A DNA stretch of 12,107 bases from WVZL01 sp041862375 (GTDB taxonomy: Bacteria > Acidobacteriota > Aminicenantia > Aminicenantales > Aminicenantaceae). The stretch lies in assembly GCA_041862375.1 (NCBI GenBank), contig JBGVTE010000085.1, forward strand, positions 1-12,107, read 5' to 3'. Below the pieces are notes generated by a model. That model was not told where the DNA came from and did no database searches. It saw nothing but the letters and a program-made list of their open reading frames with translations. This document shows, one piece after another, positions 1 to 6,499 of the stretch. Both the position numbers and the translations under genes were made by a program. The first letter of the stretch is position 1. Every line of letters begins with the position of its first letter.

Positions 1-1
1 C

Positions 2-2023
2 AAACAACCCGCTCCTTTAGCTCCCCCTGGAAAACCTTCGGTGGCCATCATGTATTTCAAGAATATTACTCAAGATGAGAAATTAGATTACTGGCGGAGC
101 GGGCTCTCCGAGCTGCTGATCGCAGACCTCTCACAGTCGAAGTATATCAATGTATTGAGCGGGGATAGGCTCTATAAGATCCTTGATGATCTCAATAAGC
201 TGGATGCCCAAAGCTACTCTTCGGATGATTTGGAGAAAGTGGTTGCCAAAGGAAGGATTAATCACCTGCTCCAGGGCTCCTACATAAAAGTAGGGGATAC
301 CTTCCGCATCAACGTCATGCTCCAGAAAGCAGGTACAGGAGAAATCATTGCTTCAGATGAGGTGGAAGGCATAGGCGACGAGAGTATCTTCACTATGGTC
401 GACGAATTAACGACGAAAATCAAGGCACACTTTGAGCTCACTGAGGAAGAAATAGCAGGAGACATAGACAGGCTCGCAGGCGAGATCACAACCAGCTCTC
501 CTGAAGCATACAAATATTTTATCGAGGGAATAAAGCATTCATACAGAGCAGAAAACCGTCAAGCTCTTGAATTTTATGAAAAAGCAGTGGCTGTTGACCC
601 TGAATTTGCCAGCGCCTACAGGTCAATGTCCATGACGTGCTATAATCTTCGCCTCTACGCTGCATCGGGAAAATACATCAAAAAGGCCTTTGATCTGATA
701 GATACGGGAAGAGTCTCGGAAAGAGAACGCCTTTTAATCCAGGGAAATTATTACCTCTCATCAGAAAAAACCTATGATAAATCTATCGAAGCCTTTAACA
801 GACTACTGGAGCTTTATCCAGAGAGTGAAGATAGCGATATCAGAAGTGTGAGAAATATATTGGGTATGATTTACAGGGCATTTGAAGAATGGGATAAATC
901 CATAGAGCAGTTAAACTGGCTCATCCAGAGGAAATACGAATGGTATACTGCTTATGTGAATATCACAGAACCGTACATGGCCAAAGGATTGTACGATAAA
1001 GCAAAGGAAGCCATCGAGACCTACCATAAAAACTTCAAGGAGCTCCCGATTACGCGTTGGAATCTGGCCCTCATTTACCTCGGCCAGGGGAAGTATAACC
1101 TGGCCCTGGCTGAAGCCGATAAATCCCTCTCCCTTGATCCCGCATATTACCGGAATTTCTTAACAAAGGGTGATGTATACCTTTGCAGCGGTGATTTGAC
1201 CGCGGCCGAAAAAGAATACAAGAAGCTTTTGGCCGTGGATGACCAAGCTGCTCATTTTTACTGTAAAGAAAGAATGGGGGCCTTGCATCTGCTGAGGGGT
1301 CAATTCGAGAAAGCAATAGAACAGTTAAAGCAAGGGATTGAACTTACCGAAAGCCGTCTTATCAAAAGCTGGGCTAATAAAAAATTAGCATACACCTTCT
1401 TAAAAGCAGGGAATCATAAACAAGCTTTAAAAGAGTGCAATGAACTCTTGAACATGGGTGTTAGATTAGGGCGCTCGAGTTTTCAGATAAATGCTCTATT
1501 CATTAAAGGATTGATTTTGCTGGAGGAGAATTCAGTGGATGAAGCCCAGAAGGCAGCAGACCAGATTAAATCCTTGGTGGAAGAAGGATTTCAAAAAAAA
1601 TACGCTAGATTCTACCTTCTCCTGATGGGTAAGATCGAACTTAAAGAAAATAATCTCGCAGAATCTACAAAGTATTTCAATGAAGCTCTATCCCTTGAGC
1701 CTCATCAGCATGACTGGGAAGGGGACAATGACCATTCCCTGTTTATTGATTCAATGGCTTCAGTTTATTACCTTAGCGGAGAGAAAGAGAAGGCAATCCA
1801 AGAATACGAAAGAATAACCGAGCTCACTACAGGCAGAATATATTACGGTGATATCTACGCCAAGAGCTTCTACATGCTGGGAAAAATCTACGAAGACAAA
1901 GGCTGGAAGGGTAAAGCCATAGAGAGCTACGAGAAATTTCTCGACCTCTGGAAAGATGCTGACCCTGGTATCTCTGAGGTTGAAGATGCTAAGAAACGAT
2001 TAGCTGCTCTTAAAGCTCAGTAA
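2..2023 (+). CDS. TPR-repeat protein, 5'-truncated; probable C-terminal part of a Ser/Thr kinase-TPR regulator
   Basis: The frame is open to the window edge. The first possible start (GTG at 41) is probably not the real one, because the upstream codons read KQPAPLAPPGKPS, a proline-rich linker that runs straight into VAIMYFKNI. Residues 1-135 (counted from the GTG) look like the TolB/FlgO-like domain (YFKNIT..EKLDYWRSGLSELL, LLQGSYIKVGDTFRI) that sits between kinase or DNA-binding domains and TPRs in many bacterial signalling proteins. From about 153 to 660 there are roughly ten TPR units, for example around 175-190 (ALEFYEKAVAVDP), ALAEADKSLSLDP, STKYFNEALSLEP and the final KAIESYEKFLDLW. 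TPRs mediate protein-protein contacts. An N-terminal protein kinase or winged-helix domain upstream is inferred from family architecture and cannot be seen. The gene ends TAA and is convergent with the dehydrogenase gene. Confidence 0.85.
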   Translation, partial: KQPAPLAPPGKPSVAIMYFKNITQDEKLDYWRSGLSELLIADLSQSKYINVLSGDRLYKILDDLNKLDAQSYSSDDLEKVVAKGRINHLLQGSYIKVGDTFRINVMLQKAGTGEIIASDEVEGIGDESIFTMVDELTTKIKAHFELTEEEIAGDIDRLAGEITTSSPEAYKYFIEGIKHSYRAENRQALEFYEKAVAVDPEFASAYRSMSMTCYNLRLYAASGKYIKKAFDLIDTGRVSERERLLIQGNYYLSSEKTYDKSIEAFNRLLELYPESEDSDIRSVRNILGMIYRAFEEWDKSIEQLNWLIQRKYEWYTAYVNITEPYMAKGLYDKAKEAIETYHKNFKELPITRWNLALIYLGQGKYNLALAEADKSLSLDPAYYRNFLTKGDVYLCSGDLTAAEKEYKKLLAVDDQAAHFYCKERMGALHLLRGQFEKAIEQLKQGIELTESRLIKSWANKKLAYTFLKAGNHKQALKECNELLNMGVRLGRSSFQINALFIKGLILLEENSVDEAQKAADQIKSLVEEGFQKKYARFYLLLMGKIELKENNLAESTKYFNEALSLEPHQHDWEGDNDHSLFIDSMASVYYLSGEKEKAIQEYERITELTTGRIYYGDIYAKSFYMLGKIYEDKGWKGKAIESYEKFLDLWKDADPGISEVEDAKKRLAALKAQ

Positions 2024-2136
2024 CATAATATTTTCTTCAGTCAGCTAGATTAACCATTACTTCAGCACTCAAATCTCCCTTTGAGATACATCACATCATA
2101 CGGATATATTCCTTGTGTCTGAATTAGATAAATAAT

Positions 2137-3288
2137 TTAAGAAGAAAGTTTATAAATTTCCAAAATATCTTCCTTTTTGAGTTTCTTAAAGTTACCAATC
2201 TCGCCAAAACAGACAGCCTTTGTTGCCATCTCTTCAAATTTTTCATCAGTAATGTTTACTTCAGAAAATGCTTTTGGCATCTCTAGGGAGCAAAAAAAAT
2301 CTCTTGTTCTTTGTATCCCTGAGTTCGCAATGTCAAGTTTTTCTCCTTTATTAGGTAAGTTCCATACGTTGTTAGCAAATTCTACAAATTTATCAATATT
2401 TTCTTTAACTACATATTTCATCCAGTTGGGAAACAATATGGCCATACCAACACCATGTGTTAAATCATAAATTGCACTCACTTCATGTTCAATTTTGTGG
2501 GTTGCAAAGTCTCCCTCTTTGCCAAATAATAAAAGGCCATTTAAAGCAAGACTTCCTGCCCACATTATGTTTGCTCTTGCTTCATAATTATTAGGATTTT
2601 CTAAAACAAATGGTCCATACTTAATGCATGTCTTCAAGATGCCTTCACCTAACCTGTCCTGAAGGTATGCTCCTTTTGTAGTATCAAAGTATTGTTCAAA
2701 AACATGGCTCATTATATCGACAATGCCTGCTGCTGTTTGCGTTTTAGAGACAGTCATAGTATAGGTCGGATCAACAATTGAAAATTTTGGCTTTAGATGG
2801 TTTGATTTTATTGCAAGTTTTTGTTGTGTCTTTACATTACTGATTACTGCGCTTCCGTTCATTTCAGAAGCTGTGGCAGCCAATGTCAGGATAGTTCCGA
2901 TTGGAAGGGCTTTTTCTACTGTTGCTTTTCTCATAAATATATCCCAGATATCGCCTGGATAATAGACTCCTGCTGCAATTGCTTTACAACTATCTATTAC
3001 ACTCCCTCCTCCAACAGCCAGGATAAAATCAACATTATTTTTTTTGCATATTTTTATCCCTTTCTTGACACTTGAGAGTCTTGGATTTGGCTTTATTCCA
3101 GCCAATTCAAAATATGTCTTATCTTTCAGCGCTTCAATTACTTTATCATAGATATTATTTTTTTTTATACTCCCACCTCCCCAAGCGAATAATATCCTGT
3201 TATAGTTATTAATTTTGCTCTCTAAATTATTTATCTGGTCTTTACCAAAAAGAATTTCTGTTGGAATTAGATAGTTAAAATTTAACAT
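2137..3288 (-). CDS. Iron-containing alcohol dehydrogenase, YqhD/butanol dehydrogenase type
   Basis: At 383 aa this is full length for the group III (Fe/Zn-dependent) alcohol dehydrogenases, which reduce aldehydes with NAD(P)H in the cytoplasm. The N-terminal nucleotide-binding half has two GGGS motifs: WGGGSIKKN at 36-44, typical of the YqhD/BdhA branch and usually linked to NADPH use, and AVGGGSVIDS at 91-100. The expected metal ligands are all in register: D191, H195, H264 and H278 (VDIMSH, ATHKIEHE, LTHG), with the same 69- and 14-residue spacings as in E. coli YqhD. The start is ATG at 3286-3288, with GAGGTG (complement of 3294-3299) five bases upstream. The gene stands alone, divergent from the epimerase operon. 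The natural substrate cannot be read from sequence; a short-chain or toxic aldehyde is a family-based guess. Confidence 0.95.
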   Translation of the reverse strand: MLNFNYLIPTEILFGKDQINNLESKINNYNRILFAWGGGSIKKNNIYDKVIEALKDKTYFELAGIKPNPRLSSVKKGIKICKKNNVDFILAVGGGSVIDSCKAIAAGVYYPGDIWDIFMRKATVEKALPIGTILTLAATASEMNGSAVISNVKTQQKLAIKSNHLKPKFSIVDPTYTMTVSKTQTAAGIVDIMSHVFEQYFDTTKGAYLQDRLGEGILKTCIKYGPFVLENPNNYEARANIMWAGSLALNGLLLFGKEGDFATHKIEHEVSAIYDLTHGVGMAILFPNWMKYVVKENIDKFVEFANNVWNLPNKGEKLDIANSGIQRTRDFFCSLEMPKAFSEVNITDEKFEEMATKAVCFGEIGNFKKLKKEDILEIYKLSS

Positions 3289-3334
3289 TTTAGCACCTCA
3301 AAATAAGGCTTTTTTATTTGTATTTCTAGATTTT

Positions 3335-3340
3335 ATTATA
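3335..3340 (-). promoter_or_regulatory. Candidate -10 box for the alcohol dehydrogenase gene
   Basis: On the minus strand these bases read TATAAT, a perfect sigma70-type -10 hexamer, about 47 bases upstream of the dehydrogenase ATG. No good -35 is present at 16-18 bases (the best is TTCATT or TCATTT), and the region is AT-rich, so a chance match is possible. Confidence 0.3.
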
Positions 3341-3376
3341 ACTAAAAACTTAATTTAAAATGAAAGTTTTAATGAA

Positions 3377-3466
3377 AGCATCTTTTTTTTCGGTGATAAA
3401 TGATAAAAAAATGCCCCATCCCTCCTCGCAACGACTACTTTATTTCTTATCACGGAAAAAAATGCT
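3377..3466. repeat. Imperfect inverted repeat, about 20-base arms, in the divergent intergenic region
   Basis: The left arm is 3377-3399 and the right arm 3447-3466. The inner 7 bases pair perfectly (GTGATAA at 3393-3399 with TTATCAC at 3447-3453). Then come one mismatch, a T-run facing an A-run, and outer AGCA facing TGCT. The arms differ by three bases in length and enclose a 47-base loop. The element lies between two divergent genes and has no obvious target-site duplication. It could be a miniature mobile element, a regulatory structure, or a chance product of the T and A runs. Confidence 0.45.
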
Positions 3467-3467
3467 T

Positions 3468-3503
3468 ATCAAATTTGATCTAATTTTTTTCATGTGATAT
3501 AAA
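3468..3503 (+). promoter_or_regulatory. Candidate promoter of the epimerase-ligase operon with overlapping palindromic operator
   Basis: TTGATC (3475-3480) and TATAAA (3498-3503) are separated by exactly 17 bases, matching TTGACA and TATAAT at 4/6 and 5/6. The -35 box is partly contained in the perfect 12-base palindrome ATCAAATTTGAT (3468-3479), so a dimeric repressor bound there would block RNA polymerase. Transcription would start near 3510 and leave a leader of about 155 bases. The assignment rests on motif matching only. Confidence 0.4.
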
Positions 3504-3515
3504 AAATATACAGAG

Positions 3516-3606
3516 TTAGCTAATGAGAATTAGTTAAAAAATGGTGAAGACCGCTACAAACTAAATGAGATGAAGCGGCACGGCAAGAAATCGCTGGATA
3601 GCGATT
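3516..3606 (+). other. Leader of the epimerase operon with two small hairpins
   Basis: Two stem-loops lie between the proposed promoter and the TTG start. TTAGCTAAT (3516-3524) pairs with ATTAGTTAA (3529-3537), giving nine pairs including one G-U, with a GAGA loop. AATCGCT (3589-3595) pairs with AGCGATT (3600-3606), giving seven pairs around GGAT. The first is followed by six A, not T, so it is not a terminator for this strand. No known riboswitch pattern was recognised. Confidence 0.3.
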
Positions 3607-3664
3607 AAGAAAGAATGAGTTACAGAAGAGATATTTTTCTAGGATACAAAGAGGAGGCGAATAA

Positions 3665-4525
3665 TTGAAATTAGCTGTCACGGGTGGTAGTGGAAAATTG
3701 GCTGGATACCTTGTACCCGCACTTGCTCGAAAGCACGAGGTTCTGCTCCATGATAAGAAGCGACCTAGACAGAGCCAATTCCTGTGGATACATGGCGAAG
3801 TCACAGATATAGCCACACTGAGTGAGGCGTTTCGAGGCGCAGATGCGGTGATACACTTGGCTGCTCTGCGGTCCCGTTACAACCATCTTCCGATGAAGGT
3901 CATGGAAACGAACGCTTTAGGCACCTTCTGTGTACTCGAGGCAGCGCGTACCGAGGGAGTGAAAAGGTTGTTATTCTCCAGTAGCGACGCAGTACTCGGA
4001 TTAGCACAAAGTTTGACTGAGTTAGCTCCCGAGTATCTCCCGATAGACGAGAAACATCCCTTAAAGCCGCAGGATCCCTACGGAATCAGTAAAATGCTCG
4101 GGGAGGAGATGTGCCGCTGCTATGCAATAAGATATGACATCAATATCATTGCTCTAAGGTTTTCGAACATACTCTGTCCAGGAGATGAACAACGGTATTT
4201 GGCCGACGCCCAAGATCCCTCAGCGAGACGCAAGTCCCTGTGGGCCTGGGTGCACGTAGAAGATGCTATTCACGCTATCATACGTGCTCTAGTGTCCGAC
4301 CTGCGAGGGTATGAGGTTTTCCACATCGCGGCAGACGACGTATGTCTTCGTAATCCAGATGTCCCTCATCTGCTGGCAAAATACTTTCCCAGAACACCAA
4401 ACCGAATACATCTTTCCGGAAACGAAAGCCTGATCGATTACAGCAAGGCCAAGCATATGTTAGGCCTCCAGCTGCATAAGAAATTCGAAGAAGCTGTGTC
4501 CCTCCAAGATTCAAAGCTAGCCTAG
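3665..4525 (+). CDS. NAD-dependent epimerase/dehydratase family protein (extended SDR)
   Basis: The protein has 286 aa. The Rossmann glycine motif is TGGSGKLAG at 6-14, where the canonical TGxxGxxG third glycine is shifted (A13, G14). D30 ends strand 2, which usually favours NAD(H). D48 lies in GEVTD, VIHLAA is at 62-67, and ETNALGTFCVLEAA follows. The catalytic residues are S105-S107 and Y139/K143 in DPYGISKMLGEE, with RFSNI after them. These are hallmarks of nucleotide-sugar epimerases and dehydratases, although the substrate half is short compared with the usual 310-340 aa. The start is TTG at 3665, placed 7 bases after GAGGAGG (3651-3657); no ATG fits as well. The ligase-like gene follows after 53 bases on the same strand, so the two are probably co-transcribed. 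Substrate unknown: an NDP-sugar or another hydroxy compound. Confidence 0.9.
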   Translation: MKLAVTGGSGKLAGYLVPALARKHEVLLHDKKRPRQSQFLWIHGEVTDIATLSEAFRGADAVIHLAALRSRYNHLPMKVMETNALGTFCVLEAARTEGVKRLLFSSSDAVLGLAQSLTELAPEYLPIDEKHPLKPQDPYGISKMLGEEMCRCYAIRYDINIIALRFSNILCPGDEQRYLADAQDPSARRKSLWAWVHVEDAIHAIIRALVSDLRGYEVFHIAADDVCLRNPDVPHLLAKYFPRTPNRIHLSGNESLIDYSKAKHMLGLQLHKKFEEAVSLQDSKLA

Positions 4526-4557
4526 TACATACCGCCAGGTGCTTTTGGGGATAAAAT

Positions 4558-4570
4558 TAAGGAGGTGATC
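4558..4570 (+). promoter_or_regulatory. 13-base Shine-Dalgarno sequence of the ligase-like gene
   Basis: TAAGGAGGTGATC is complementary over its whole length to the usual 3' end of bacterial 16S rRNA (GATCACCTCCTTA). The GGAGG core ends 13 bases before the ATG at 4579, farther than usual, but the 3' end of the match is 8 bases away. No in-frame ATG, GTG or TTG lies between them, so it supports the 4579 start. Confidence 0.75.
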
Positions 4571-4578
4571 TGTCACTT

Positions 4579-5550
4579 ATGAGGATCGCGATAATCTTCC
4601 ATCCGGCGCGAATGCGTGCGACCGAAGACAAAATACACGGGCTGCGCCGCAGACTCATGTATCCTACTCTTACGCGCCTGCGCAAGGCATTCGAGCATAA
4701 GCATCACAAGGTTGTTACTATTGATGGGCGCAGCAACCTGGTTGTGAAAGTAAGGAAAGCTAGGCCAGACATTGTTTTCAATTGGTTCTCCGTACTGGGC
4801 ATAGCCCAGGCTTACGTCCCAGCTCTCTTGGAGAAAATGAGAGTGCCTTACACCGGCTGCACTCCGCTATGCCATGTTCTGGCGATGAACAAGGGGCTGG
4901 CGAATAGAATCTTACAATGTGACAGATTACCGGTGCCCCCTTTCACCTTGGTCAGCCGGAAGAAACGGAAACCATCTCAGCGGGTGGGATTCCCAGTTTT
5001 AGTAAAGCCCTGTTCCCTGGGCTCGAGCGAAGGGATATCAGAAGCGTCTTTTGTAGAGTCAGCGGAAAAACTACCTGCGGCCATAGATGTTGCTCTTGCA
5101 GTGGGCCAGGAAGCACTCATAACCAAGTTCATTCGCGGCCGCGAGCTGACCGTCGGCATCATCGGCAACAGAAAGCTGCAAATACTGCCAATCCTGGAAA
5201 AGCACTTTGAAACTAAGCCTGGTGCTCCCCACATTTTTACAGAAAAAATGAAGAAGAAATATGCCCATTGGCATGAAAACGTGACAGTGCCCGAGATAGA
5301 AGTTCGACAAAAGGCGAATGTAGTTAGGGCAGCGACGAAGGCGTATCGTTCGATTTGTTGTAATGACTTCGCACGAGTGGATATTCGGCTGGATAGACAA
5401 GGAATTCCTTGGGTTCTGGATGTGAACACACTTCCTGGGCTGTATCCGAAATTCAGCCCACTGACTAAGATGGCCAATGAAATGGGAAAGACGGTAGAGT
5501 ATCTAGCCTTGCGGATCCTGGAAGTCGCAAGGGAGAGGCTTTGTATGTGA
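4579..5550 (+). CDS. D-alanine-D-alanine ligase-like ATP-grasp enzyme
   Basis: The 323-aa protein follows the Ddl plan. The N-terminal domain ends at MRVPYTGC. The AMNKGLANRIL helix carries K104. FPVLVKPCSLGSSEGISE at 138-155 carries the ATP-contacting K143 and the serine loop. ALITKFIRGRELTVGIIGN follows at 179-197. The metal site is FARVDIR (D268) and LDVNTLPGL (D281, N283). Such enzymes join carboxylate and amine substrates through an acyl phosphate, using ATP. Real Ddl enzymes have Glu where D281 stands, and have an ED/HG region for D-Ala binding; here the matching stretch reads DIVFNWFSVLGIAQ. Another amino acid or peptide substrate is therefore likely, though a divergent cell-wall ligase is possible. 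It is the second gene of the epimerase operon and is richer in G+C than the genes downstream. Confidence 0.85.
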   Translation: MRIAIIFHPARMRATEDKIHGLRRRLMYPTLTRLRKAFEHKHHKVVTIDGRSNLVVKVRKARPDIVFNWFSVLGIAQAYVPALLEKMRVPYTGCTPLCHVLAMNKGLANRILQCDRLPVPPFTLVSRKKRKPSQRVGFPVLVKPCSLGSSEGISEASFVESAEKLPAAIDVALAVGQEALITKFIRGRELTVGIIGNRKLQILPILEKHFETKPGAPHIFTEKMKKKYAHWHENVTVPEIEVRQKANVVRAATKAYRSICCNDFARVDIRLDRQGIPWVLDVNTLPGLYPKFSPLTKMANEMGKTVEYLALRILEVARERLCM

Positions 5551-5697
5551 GCGTGTGCTCTGCGATTATTTTCTTTTTGTTGGGATGGCCCATAGGATGA
5601 AGCATTCTCATGTTTAGATACCTCAAATATCGATAGCAGGGTAAAATTTTTTTGATTTAGCCCAGAACAAGGTGAAAAAACGAAATAAGAATCCATG

Positions 5698-5727
5698 TTG
5701 ACAATCTATTTTAGACTCAAGTAAGAT
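5698..5727 (+). promoter_or_regulatory. Candidate sigma70-type promoter of the small exported protein gene
   Basis: A perfect TTGACA (5698-5703) is followed after 18 bases by TAAGAT (5722-5727, 4/6). The predicted start near 5734 leaves a short leader containing the strong Shine-Dalgarno AAGGGAGGAG at 5748-5757. The rest of the 5551-5760 gap shows nothing else convincing. Confidence 0.5.
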
Positions 5728-5760
5728 TCTTCAAGCAAAATATTATTAAGGGAGGAGAAA

Positions 5761-6150
5761 GTGAAAAAGAAAATTATTATAATCGGATTAGGCTTCCTAT
5801 TTTTATTAGGGTATACTTCTATACTAGCCCTAAAAGAGAAAGATCCATTCACGAGAACTTATGATAATGTCTCAATTGACGAAATATGGGGTATAACCAA
5901 AAATACTCTCAATGATATGGACTACGTAATCAGGAAGGAGACTATTGTAGCGAGGAGTACAGAAGCAGTCGAGCATAGAGAATATTTTACCGACCTCCAA
6001 GTAACACCTCCATTGAAAATTACTTTTGAAGTAAAGAATGGAGATATGAAAGTGAACTGTGAGACAGCTGTTTCAGAAGCAAGTCACGCAGCAGACAGAA
6101 AGATTAAAAAGGAATTTTTTAAAATTCTTGAGAAATATCTAAAAGAATAG
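5761..6150 (+). CDS. Small exported protein of unknown function
   Basis: The protein has 129 aa with a GTG start, five bases after the GGAGG core at 5751-5755. Residues 2-4 are KKK, followed by a hydrophobic stretch to about 22 and ILALKEKDP, so it has either a cleavable signal peptide (possible cut after A23) or an N-terminal anchor. The mature part (about 106 residues) is highly charged, with an alternating pattern that suggests an alpha/beta fold: a helix at about 38-52 (SIDEIWGITKNTL), strands such as LKITFEVKNGDMKVNCE, and a C-terminal helix rich in K and E. There is a single mature cysteine at 100 and no lipobox, so it is not an obvious lipoprotein. I do not recognise the family. The domain pattern recalls small periplasmic proteins of the BamC/DUF3568 kind, but that is only an impression. 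It appears to be a single-gene unit. Confidence 0.75.
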   Translation: MKKKIIIIGLGFLFLLGYTSILALKEKDPFTRTYDNVSIDEIWGITKNTLNDMDYVIRKETIVARSTEAVEHREYFTDLQVTPPLKITFEVKNGDMKVNCETAVSEASHAADRKIKKEFFKILEKYLKE

Positions 6151-6182
6151 TCCTGGTATCTGAAGCAAGGTCCCTACATTTT

Positions 6183-6365
6183 CTAATTTCCTTTTCTTTT
6201 AAACTCTGCCAGAGCTACTTCATACATGGATTTCTGCAAGTATGTTTTTCCAAGATAAAAGTGTGTTGTGCTAAAATTAGGATCCATCTCGAGTGTTTTG
6301 TGTAAGGCTTCTATCGCTTTATCGTGCTGTTGGGCACGGTAAAATATCTGTCCAAGGTTTCTGTT
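6183..6365 (-). pseudogene. Remnant of the C-terminal end of a TPR protein
   Basis: Read on the minus strand, 60 codons from about 6365 to the TAG at 6183-6185 translate to a clear TPR sequence: LGQIFYRAQQHDKAIEALHK, then TLEMDPNFSTTHFYLGKTYL, then QKSMYEVALAEFKR. These are almost two TPR units with the canonical A-E-A...L-DP spacing. The frame is closed upstream by TAA at 6396-6398 and no usable start or Shine-Dalgarno sequence precedes it. It is therefore most simply the tail of a lost gene of the TolB/TPR type. It lies on the opposite strand to the intact TPR gene at the window start. The rest of the 6151-6499 gap holds an imperfect hairpin (GGGATATTT at 6458-6466 against AAAAATCCC at 6477-6485), which might end the membrane protein transcript, and nothing else visible. 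Confidence 0.7.
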
Positions 6366-6499
6366 TATAATAAGAGAGATAAGAGTCAGTTGGATTTATA
6401 TGCTAGAACAGTGTTGTAGATTAAAGAAGGGATTATTTTGTGCTGATTAGCTCATGGGGGATATTTGAGAAAGCCTAAAAATCCCAAAATGGAGCACCT

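Noticed and set aside
2068..2085. CTCAAA/TTTGAG hairpin after the TPR gene as a terminator
   Set aside because: The stem is only six A/T-rich pairs and no T-run follows, so it is too weak to call.
3377..3540. CRISPR-like array in the repeat-rich intergenic region
   Set aside because: The repeats are inverted and single-copy, with no regular repeat-spacer periodicity and no cas genes in the window.
3520..3886. Minus-strand open frames of 98 and 71 codons over the epimerase start
   Set aside because: They are antisense to the leader and the Rossmann region of the epimerase and have no Shine-Dalgarno support.
4558..4570. Fragment of a 16S rRNA gene end
   Set aside because: Only the 13-base anti-tail matches; the bases on both sides do not continue the 16S sequence, and the position fits a ribosome binding site.
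5549..5575. GAGC/GCTC hairpin followed by T-rich sequence after the ligase gene
   Set aside because: A four-pair stem separated from the T-rich stretch is not a credible terminator.
4977..5696. Long open frame of 239 codons on the minus strand
   Set aside because: It overlaps the well-supported ATP-grasp ligase gene in antisense, has low-complexity serine-rich content and no recognisable domain.
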